From positions 1 to 39,192 of the forward strand of contig JBAVOR010000013.1 of the NCBI GenBank assembly GCA_049692255.1: DNA of 39,192 nt, written 5' to 3'. The stretch is from JBAVOR01 sp049692255. GTDB lineage: Bacteria > Babelota > Babeliae > Babelales > JACPOV01. Under the pieces are notes generated by a model that worked only from the letters and a program-made list of their open reading frames with translations, had not been told where the DNA came from and did no database searches. Position numbers and translations under genes: made by a program. Below, piece after piece: positions 32,656-39,192 of this stretch (positions are counted from its first letter, which is position 1; every line of letters starts with the position of its first letter).

Positions 32656-34617
32656 ATGAACATGCGATTACTCATACGATATATGTTTCTGGTTGTGGTA
32701 TTGTGCATCAATAATGCCCTATTACTTGGCATGGGGGGAGCGCCCGGCTTGCCCGAAGGTATATCAATGGAAGAGATGGAACGGTTTGTTGAAGAAATAC
32801 AAAAAAATGAACCGGAGCTCTTTGAACGATTAAATACGTTAGGCGCTAAAATTAATGAAATGGCAATAAAAGAAGGGGTCGACCCGTACGTTATGGCAGA
32901 TCGTATTGGCAAGCAAGCAGAAGAGTTGGGCAAAGACCCATTTGATATGCTTTTTGGCCCTGAAGCAGAGCCAACGGCAGAACCGGTACCGGCGCCAGCG
33001 GTAGAAAAACCACGCGCAGAGAAAGCACCTAAAGCCACAAAGCCCCTTGACCTTACCCGCATGAGTCAAGCGCGCACTATGCTGGATGCGTTGAGTGAAA
33101 ATCTCAATCTTATTAAACGAAAAGCAGATGTTGATTTTAAAGCACGTGATATTCTTAAATCGTTTAGATATCTTTACGACGATATGGTTTCTTATACACA
33201 AGCTTTACGCACCGATCAAATGATTACCTATCTGATCGATAAAGAGTTTGAAGCGTTATTTACACAACTAGAACGTCTTGATAATGAGTTGGCATACCTT
33301 GAACCGCGCATTGATTTTCCAGAGATAGATGTCGAAACAGAAATAAGCCCCTATACGGTATTGCGTGTTACTACCGTTACGCCATGGCCGCAGGTGCAAG
33401 AAGCGTATCAGCGAGAGATTAAAAAAACAAAACCGGGCACTCCTGCATACGAAGAGATAGTCAAAGCGTATCGCTCAATTGCTGCAAAAGAACAATCATA
33501 TACAGCACTCAATCAAGTTATCGATTGTCTATCGCAGGAAGCGTATCGTAATGCTCTGTTTACTACGATACAACAACTTCTGAAAAAACATGATCCTGAA
33601 TTTTTAAAGCGTAAGCAAGAGCAAGAGCGACTGGAATCAACCGCACGTAAAGATCAAGAAGAGATGGCGCGCCGTAGACCACCATTCTCTATGCCGGTCT
33701 TTGAACAACCGTTTGCTGGCAATGAGGGGCGTAAAGGAGATATAGGCACCTTTGCTGGTGCACGTGCTGGCGCGGAGCCAATTCTTGGTGGTGGCATTAA
33801 ATCGGAAATACCATTTGAAGGTAAAACGGGAATGATGGGGCAACCAAGTAGCAAACCGGGGGCTGGCGGAGCCGCTGGAACACCAGGTGCAGCAGGTGAA
33901 ACAAAAGAAGGAAAACCAGGAGAAGCAAAAGAACAAAAAGAGGGAGCGGGTAAAGAGAAGGGAGCAGAAAAAGAGAAAGAAAAAGCGAATCCTCGCTTGA
34001 CCAAGAAAGTAGAAGAGGTCGAAAAGCACCTCAAAGACCTGTCTGCATTCTTACAAGAACCGTTGGGAACTGACGAGGATGCATTAACGCCTGTACAGAT
34101 GCTTAAAGATTTTGAGCAGTACATCAAAACTCCTATTACTCTCAAAGGTACTCCAATTACGAGTGATAGAGCAAAAGCAGAAATGAAAAAAGCAAGCTTA
34201 GTAAATAAGGCGTTAATGGAGATTGTTACTAAGTTTAGCAATATTAAAAAAGAGCTGACTATTACCATCGGTCTTAACGTGCAAGAAAAGAACGTGCTTC
34301 GTGCTGAAGCGCAGAAGCTGTTTAATCTGTATCGGGATAAATATTTCAAAGACCTTGAATTCTTGTTGAGCCTAAAAATGATTACCGAAGATACTAAATC
34401 GGTCATTACGAATGCTGGTGCGACTAAGACGATCAATCCACAAAAAGCATACGTGCTCACCGGTGAAGGTATGGATGATGATGAAGATCCTGAAAACGAT
34501 ATTGCAAACCCTATCAATCAGCCTATCAAGGAGTTGAATAAGGGGGAAAATTATTTGGGTAAATTTATTAGCACCTATACTGATTTAAACGAACTGTTTA
34601 AACAAAAAGCAGGATAA
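32656..34617 (+). CDS. Exported protein with a degenerate J-like domain and Gly/Glu-rich linker
   Basis: 653 residues with a signal peptide (about 1-25, ending LLLGMG). Residues about 50-100 are helical, with a Pro/Glu linker (AEPTAEPVPAPAVEKP). At about 233-280 there is a J-domain-like helix set (YTVLRVTTVTPWPQVQEAYQ...EEIVKAYRSIA), but the HPD tripeptide is absent (KKTKPGT), so it cannot stimulate Hsp70 in the usual way. A Gly/Pro/Glu/Lys linker (about 360-445) is followed by a helical C-terminal domain. SD AAGGA, terminator downstream. No other family is seen. Confidence 0.78.
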   Translation: MNMRLLIRYMFLVVVLCINNALLLGMGGAPGLPEGISMEEMERFVEEIQKNEPELFERLNTLGAKINEMAIKEGVDPYVMADRIGKQAEELGKDPFDMLFGPEAEPTAEPVPAPAVEKPRAEKAPKATKPLDLTRMSQARTMLDALSENLNLIKRKADVDFKARDILKSFRYLYDDMVSYTQALRTDQMITYLIDKEFEALFTQLERLDNELAYLEPRIDFPEIDVETEISPYTVLRVTTVTPWPQVQEAYQREIKKTKPGTPAYEEIVKAYRSIAAKEQSYTALNQVIDCLSQEAYRNALFTTIQQLLKKHDPEFLKRKQEQERLESTARKDQEEMARRRPPFSMPVFEQPFAGNEGRKGDIGTFAGARAGAEPILGGGIKSEIPFEGKTGMMGQPSSKPGAGGAAGTPGAAGETKEGKPGEAKEQKEGAGKEKGAEKEKEKANPRLTKKVEEVEKHLKDLSAFLQEPLGTDEDALTPVQMLKDFEQYIKTPITLKGTPITSDRAKAEMKKASLVNKALMEIVTKFSNIKKELTITIGLNVQEKNVLRAEAQKLFNLYRDKYFKDLEFLLSLKMITEDTKSVITNAGATKTINPQKAYVLTGEGMDDDEDPENDIANPINQPIKELNKGENYLGKFISTYTDLNELFKQKAG

Positions 34618-34645
34618 GTTACTCTATCTAATGTAAAATAACGGG

Positions 34646-34681
34646 CCGGCAGTTATGCACAAGTAACTGCCGGTTTTTTTT
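34646..34681 (+). terminator. Rho-independent terminator
   Basis: Perfect stem CCGGCAGTTA / TAACTGCCGG with an 8-base loop and a run of eight T, 28 bases after the stop of the J-like protein. Confidence 0.92.
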
Positions 34682-34693
34682 GTTCGCTCCTTC

Positions 34694-34771
34694 CTCCAAC
34701 TCTTGCGTTGTTCTTCGCTGCTGCATTATGGTTAATAAGAGAGTATTAAAAAGATGATAGAGTAGTTGGAG
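34694..34771 (+). promoter_or_regulatory. 8-bp inverted repeat that could mask the ribosome-binding site
   Basis: CTCCAACT (34694-34701) is complementary to AGTTGGAG (34764-34771), which contains the GGAG SD of the gene at 34781. If both are in the mRNA, pairing could hide the SD. An 8-bp match over 70 bases may be chance. Confidence 0.25.
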
Positions 34772-34780
34772 TTAAAACCC

Positions 34781-36037
34781 ATGACACAGAGATTATTGTT
34801 GTTGCTGTTGATAACAAGTGCACCAATATTGCATGCTTTTGAGAATGTTGTAGTAGATATCGAAGAAGAACATAAAAAAATACAGAAACAAGAAGAAGAA
34901 GCTAAAAATAAAAAATTGCAGCAGGAAGAAGGAAGCAAGCAACTTACTCCATTAACAACTTCTCCTGGATCATTAAAGCTTGTCAAAGAAGAGCACGTTA
35001 CGCGTCAAAAAGAAGTTGATACATTGTACAACCGTATAGCGTCACAATATGCTGAAGAGTTAAAAAACAAGACTATCGATGAATTGATTAATGAAACACT
35101 TGCAAATGAACAAAAAAAGCAAGCGCCTCTTCAACAAAAATCTGCAGAAGTTGGTTCTGGAAATCTATCGAGTATAGAAAATGCGCAACGCATAATTGAG
35201 CTTGAGATGCTTCGTAATCCATCGGAAAAATTATTGCGGGTGGTAAACAATCTATATAAAAAAAAAGAACTCGGTGACGCATTCCTGAAAAGATTACTAG
35301 ATACAGCAAGAGAGAAAAATTTTACCAACGAAGAAGATATCAGCAGAACTATTAATAATGTAATAACTCAATTTGAACTCAGTAATACTCCGCTGGGCAA
35401 AATACCAGAAGAGGCTGAACGTTACAGCAGAATTATTCCAACCCAATTTGCCAAAGTAGCAAAAAAAGAGATGGCTAAGAAAGAGAAGAAGTACAATGAC
35501 CTGGAAAAGAAATATAGATCTGCGTTGGTAGAGTATACTATTGATGAATTAATAAAAAAAGATGGAGAAAGCGTATCTTTTACATCCAATTTACCTTTGG
35601 ATTATAATAAGTATTCGCGTATGTTTGTGAAACCGTACAATATAACGATCCGAAAAGAAGAACTGGAAGTACTTAAAAATCCTGCAAAATATTTAGACAT
35701 CGTGCCAAAATCATACGATCGCGTTATGGAAAAGAATGAAAGAGCAAAACAAGGTGCACTCCGATACGCACGTGCACAGGTGAATGCTTTTTTAAAAAAT
35801 ACAGGATCATTTTCTTCTGACAGCTTCAACCCTATTACTGCAAATAAGCCAATGACCGCTGGACAAATAGCCAATCTTAATAAAATTGCCAACGGCGAAC
35901 TTCGTGCTGATTATACGATAATTGGTTACGCTAACATGCTTCTTGATCCCGACACAACACTCGGTGTAAATCCACCGAAAGAAAAGAGTCGGAGAAACCC
36001 TATGGCGTTACCGCTAGAAAAGTCACTATTGCCATAG
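34781..36037 (+). CDS. Exported coiled-coil protein with two 'NPSK' modules
   Basis: 418 residues with a signal peptide (MTQRLLLLLLITSAPILHA). It is Glu/Lys/Gln-rich early (about 28-57), then two copies of a module, at about 80-155 and 238-318, that also occurs once in the exported protein at 23919. Each copy has Y..L..KY...L...TIDELI, a variable spacer, then ELE-x-L-x-NP-S/A-K and a short helix. Between the copies is a charged helical region; the C-terminal part (about 325-418) is mixed. There is no Cys in the mature part. SD GGAG, 9 bases before the ATG. The function is unknown. Confidence 0.8.
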   Translation: MTQRLLLLLLITSAPILHAFENVVVDIEEEHKKIQKQEEEAKNKKLQQEEGSKQLTPLTTSPGSLKLVKEEHVTRQKEVDTLYNRIASQYAEELKNKTIDELINETLANEQKKQAPLQQKSAEVGSGNLSSIENAQRIIELEMLRNPSEKLLRVVNNLYKKKELGDAFLKRLLDTAREKNFTNEEDISRTINNVITQFELSNTPLGKIPEEAERYSRIIPTQFAKVAKKEMAKKEKKYNDLEKKYRSALVEYTIDELIKKDGESVSFTSNLPLDYNKYSRMFVKPYNITIRKEELEVLKNPAKYLDIVPKSYDRVMEKNERAKQGALRYARAQVNAFLKNTGSFSSDSFNPITANKPMTAGQIANLNKIANGELRADYTIIGYANMLLDPDTTLGVNPPKEKSRRNPMALPLEKSLLP

Positions 36038-36082
36038 AACTAAAATGTGCATACAGAAATAGTGATTGTTTCTTGTGGACCC

Positions 36083-36361
36083 TTACATTGTTTGCTGTCG
36101 CAGCTCTTCAAGAATCTTCTCCGCTCGGGCAAACCCATCTCTACCGGCACTCGATTTAATAAGATTCTCTACTTCATCGCTGTTCAGGTGTTTTACTAAA
36201 TTGGTATTCTCTTGCAGCTTACGCCACTCTTCAAGCAATGATTGCCGATAGCCTTGTTCAAGCAATTCGGTCAAAACATATGTTTCTTGCGGATGGTACA
36301 TGCCACTACTATTGAACGCACTACCAATACACAGTACGGTAATGATATATTGTTTTTTCAT
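36083..36361 (-). CDS. Small exported protein of unknown function
   Basis: 92 residues with a signal peptide (MKKQYIITVLCIGSAFNSSG) and a short helical, charged mature part (EEWRKLQENTN, KILEELRQQ). There is no clear SD. It lies 33 bases after the ileS stop on the same strand, so read-through from ileS may supply its transcription. No family is recognised. Confidence 0.65.
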   Translation of the reverse strand: MKKQYIITVLCIGSAFNSSGMYHPQETYVLTELLEQGYRQSLLEEWRKLQENTNLVKHLNSDEVENLIKSSAGRDGFARAEKILEELRQQTM

Positions 36362-36394
36362 GTGATCTGTTTTGTATAATTGATAAATATGTTG

Positions 36395-39192
36395 TTATCG
36401 TATCGATAATATCCCTGCACAACGATCGCACAGCTCTAATGGATGGTTGCTTTCTGTCCAGTGCCAACAACGCGGGCATTTTACTCCTACTGCCGGTGCG
36501 GTAAGAATCCAAAGACCAGACAGTTCTGGCGACTGCTCTAAATTCCCTGTTGTAGCGGTAATAGTACATGATGAAACAATCAACAATTCTTTGAGCAGTG
36601 CGTCGAGTGAGCTGCCATTATTTTTGAGCAACTGTTGCATATATTTAATGAGTGCCATCTGCTCTTCATTAAAATCAAAGCTCATAGTTACTGTTGCTTG
36701 CAACGAATGTTTAATGGCTCCAACAGCGCGTTGTTCTTCGAGTGACTTGAGCGCGGCAGTGCGAATGGCAAAAATCATCTCCCAGGCGCGTAAGCGCAAG
36801 ATATGATTTTTCAGCGTGCGGAACCCTTCAAGTGTCTGAGCAATGGGCGCCTTGTACGGGTACCAGTCTATTATATCGGGTATATTTTCTTGAGAAGCGA
36901 TATAGCTCCATACATCGGCAAGCGATGCAAATGATTGCAAATGTATAGAACAGGTCTTGTTTTTTTGATAATGGTCAGAAACCACTTCAGCGGTAAATGA
37001 TATAATAGGAGCCATGTCTCGCGTGAGGGTGTCAAGGATATACCACAATACCGTTTGCGCGGAGCGGCGCTGCATGCTTGTTGGTGCTTCAACATACAGA
37101 CGGTCTTTAATAATATCTAGGTACAGTGCGCTCAGTTCATGGGAGCAATAATCTGCTAATTCATGGAACACTGCAGTAAAGTCGTACCGTTCATATGCTT
37201 CTTGTATGCGCAAATGTACAGAGAAAAGTTTCTCTAATGCGTATTGATCAATTACTTGCAACTGTGCAATAGCTAATGCGTCAGTCTCATGCTTATAGTC
37301 ATATAGATTAGAAAGTAAAAAGCGGAGCGTATTGCGTATCTTGCGATACACTTCTGCCACGTTAGTCATGAGTGATTCAGAAACCACTGCATCGCCGCCA
37401 TGGGTAATGCTCGATGCCCATAGCCGGAGTCCATCGGTTCCTAACCGTTTAATAATTTCTGCTGGCGTTACCACATTTCCTAACGACTTGGACATCTTAT
37501 GCCCTTTATCGTCAACGGTGAACCCATGAGTAACGATTGTTTTCATCGCCGCCTCTTTTTCAAGCGCCATGCTGGTAAGCAATGAACTTTGGAACCACCC
37601 GCGATGCTGATCAACCCCTTCTAAATACACATCTGCAGGGAAGCCGAGCTCTTTATTTTTATATAATACTGCATAATGGCTTACTCCTGAATCGAACCAT
37701 ACATCTAAAATATCATGCTCTTTGGTAAATTCAGTATTGCCGCAACTGGTGCATGACATATGCTGCGTTAACTCAGCAACGGGTACTTCATCCCAATATT
37801 CAACGCCGCGCGACTCGACGCGATCTGCTACGGTGCGCACAAGCGCGGGAGTAATGGTAGCATGGGCGCAACGAGTGCACAGTAATGCAGGTATTGGCAC
37901 CCCCCACACGCGTTGACGGGAGATACACCATTCGAGTCTGCCCGCAATGGTGGCGCGTAAAAAACCGATTGAGCGTTTTGGTGCAAATTCTATTGTTTCA
38001 ATTGCCTGTAAGGCTTTTTCACGCAAATTATTATGTGCTAAATTTAAAAACCATTGACGCGTTGCGCGGAAAATCAATCCATTGCGGCAGCGCCAACAGT
38101 GGGGATACGCGTGCTTAATGGACTCTTTATGCAATAACGCACCACTGTTCATGAGTTGTGTAATAACCCACCCGTGCGCTTCGGTGACGCTCATGCCTTC
38201 TAATGATTCGGGAATAATGCCGTAGGTATATTTGCCATCAGCACTGATAGGTGAAAAAATCTCTAATCCGTTCTGTACCCCCAACTCATAATCTTCGGGG
38301 CCACAGCCAGGTGCGCAATGTACCAGCGCAGTACCATCTTCTAAAGATACATGTGGGCTTGCAATAAAAGGCACTTGCATTTCGCTTACGAATGGATGCA
38401 TTGCCGTTGTGCTCAATAACTGGTCAGCGGTAATAACGCCTACTTGATTATACGGTATTCCTGCTGTTTCGCAGACTTGTGCAGCACGTGTTGCGCCGAG
38501 AATAATATAGGTATCATTGTGCTCGACCATGACATACTCACCACCCTGCTTAACAATAACTGCGCGGTTGAGAGGTAACGTCCACGGTGTAGTAGTCCAG
38601 ATAGCCACGTACGTTTTTTTGTGCGGCAGATGCTTTGGTATGAGCAGGTCTGGATTATGTACTGCAAATAGAACGTATAATGAAGGGTCTTTTCGTTCTT
38701 TGTATTCTATCTCTGCCGTTGCTAACACAGTTTGACAGGAAAAACACCAAGGAACGGTCTTATTTTTTTTATCTATGTAACCCTCAGAAACAAAATCTGC
38801 AAATGCACGCAGAATGTTTGCTTCATACGTATTATCCATCGTTAAGTAAGGATTAGCCCAATCAGCCAAAACGCCGAGCGTTTTAAACTCTTGTTTTTGT
38901 GTATCTATCCAGCGCTGCGCATAGGCACGACACTCTTTTTTAAGAGCCATAGGGGGCAAGTTTGGTGATTCTTTGGTTACATTAATTTCGATGGGCAGCC
39001 CATGGCAATCCCAGCCTGGCGTAAAAGGAACATGATAGCCAGCCATACGCCGTGCTTTGCAAATGATATCTTTTAAAATTTTATTGTATGCATGGCCCAG
39101 ATGAATATGGCCGTTTGCATAGGGGGGACCGTCATGCACAATAAATTTTTGTTTCCCTTTATTGTGCGTAAATGCATCAGTATAGAGATTTT
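36395..39192 (-). CDS. ileS: Isoleucyl-tRNA synthetase (5' end outside window)
   Basis: About 932 residues are visible to the right edge, where the frame continues (KQKFIVHDGPPYANGHIHLGH precedes the class I HIGH box). Further landmarks are the editing domain (CP1; TTTPWTLPLNR and HCAPGCGPEDYE), WFDSGVSHYAV, the KMSKS loop GHKMSKSLGN, an anticodon-binding helical domain and a C-terminal zinc module (CPRCWHW...CDRCAGIL). It charges tRNA-Ile and edits valine. A typical bacterial IleRS is 900-1000 residues, so only a short N-terminal piece is missing. No internal disruption is seen. Confidence 0.96.
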   Translation of the reverse strand, partial: NLYTDAFTHNKGKQKFIVHDGPPYANGHIHLGHAYNKILKDIICKARRMAGYHVPFTPGWDCHGLPIEINVTKESPNLPPMALKKECRAYAQRWIDTQKQEFKTLGVLADWANPYLTMDNTYEANILRAFADFVSEGYIDKKNKTVPWCFSCQTVLATAEIEYKERKDPSLYVLFAVHNPDLLIPKHLPHKKTYVAIWTTTPWTLPLNRAVIVKQGGEYVMVEHNDTYIILGATRAAQVCETAGIPYNQVGVITADQLLSTTAMHPFVSEMQVPFIASPHVSLEDGTALVHCAPGCGPEDYELGVQNGLEIFSPISADGKYTYGIIPESLEGMSVTEAHGWVITQLMNSGALLHKESIKHAYPHCWRCRNGLIFRATRQWFLNLAHNNLREKALQAIETIEFAPKRSIGFLRATIAGRLEWCISRQRVWGVPIPALLCTRCAHATITPALVRTVADRVESRGVEYWDEVPVAELTQHMSCTSCGNTEFTKEHDILDVWFDSGVSHYAVLYKNKELGFPADVYLEGVDQHRGWFQSSLLTSMALEKEAAMKTIVTHGFTVDDKGHKMSKSLGNVVTPAEIIKRLGTDGLRLWASSITHGGDAVVSESLMTNVAEVYRKIRNTLRFLLSNLYDYKHETDALAIAQLQVIDQYALEKLFSVHLRIQEAYERYDFTAVFHELADYCSHELSALYLDIIKDRLYVEAPTSMQRRSAQTVLWYILDTLTRDMAPIISFTAEVVSDHYQKNKTCSIHLQSFASLADVWSYIASQENIPDIIDWYPYKAPIAQTLEGFRTLKNHILRLRAWEMIFAIRTAALKSLEEQRAVGAIKHSLQATVTMSFDFNEEQMALIKYMQQLLKNNGSSLDALLKELLIVSSCTITATTGNLEQSPELSGLWILTAPAVGVKCPRCWHWTESNHPLELCDRCAGILSIR

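Noticed and set aside
34653..34661. DnaA box (TTATGCACA)
   Set aside because: A single match inside the arm and loop of a terminator; no neighbours.

Overview
The window is a 39 kb piece of a bacterial chromosome with closely packed genes and many short operons. Housekeeping genes are interleaved with an unusually large number of secreted proteins of no recognisable family. Two features are eukaryote-like: a tandem pair of exported ubiquitin-specific-protease-type (USP, C19) cysteine proteases, and an exported protein with ankyrin-like repeats. With the exported coiled-coil proteins and a J-domain-like exported protein, this suggests an intracellular or host-associated bacterium. My best guess is Candidatus Dependentiae (TM6/Babeliae). 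That is inferred from gene content; no marker tree was run.

Layout. 1-2980 (+): end of a coiled-coil gene, zapA, rny (RNase Y) and a YmdB-type phosphodiesterase. 2985-5530 (-): three exported proteins (small unknown, alpha/beta hydrolase, Gly-rich/ankyrin-like). 5723-8068 (+): proS (archaeal/eukaryotic type) and a XerC/D recombinase. 8140-10999: five small or medium exported unknowns on both strands. 11216-13416 (+): dnaN-recF. 13417-13833: no protein gene, but a strong candidate small-RNA gene (promoter, hairpins, terminator) and a 15-bp perfect dyad on the promoter of the next gene. 13834-14995 (+): an N/Q-rich small protein and a minimal exported subtilase. 15068-15633 (+): a MazEF toxin-antitoxin pair. 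15792-19187 (+): a 1131-residue exported unknown. 19211-20664 (-): half-size EamA transporter, DoxX, VKOR. 20899-23772 (-): ruvC, a GIY-YIG gene enclosed by 93-bp perfect inverted repeats, dnaB, rplI. 23919-28429 (+): operon of an exported coiled-coil protein and the two USP-like proteases. 28529-31177 (-): an Lnt-like acyltransferase and an exported unknown. 31271-32506 (-): three pseudopilin-like genes. 32656-36037 (+): two more exported proteins. 36083-39192 (-): a small exported protein and ileS, cut by the window end.

How the genes fit together. The housekeeping set covers replication and recombination (dnaN, recF, dnaB, ruvC, xer), RNA turnover (rny), translation (proS, ileS, rplI) and division (zapA). 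The envelope set covers disulfide formation (VKOR, probably DoxX), lipoprotein acylation (Lnt-like) and pseudopilins, and would serve a large exported proteome. The USP-like proteases are the clearest candidates for acting on a eukaryotic host.

The most distinctive sequence structure is the 494-bp element at 21453-21946, a GIY-YIG gene tightly framed by 93-bp perfect inverted repeats. Next are the candidate ncRNA at about 13580-13692 and a repeat module shared by the exported proteins at 23919 and 34781.
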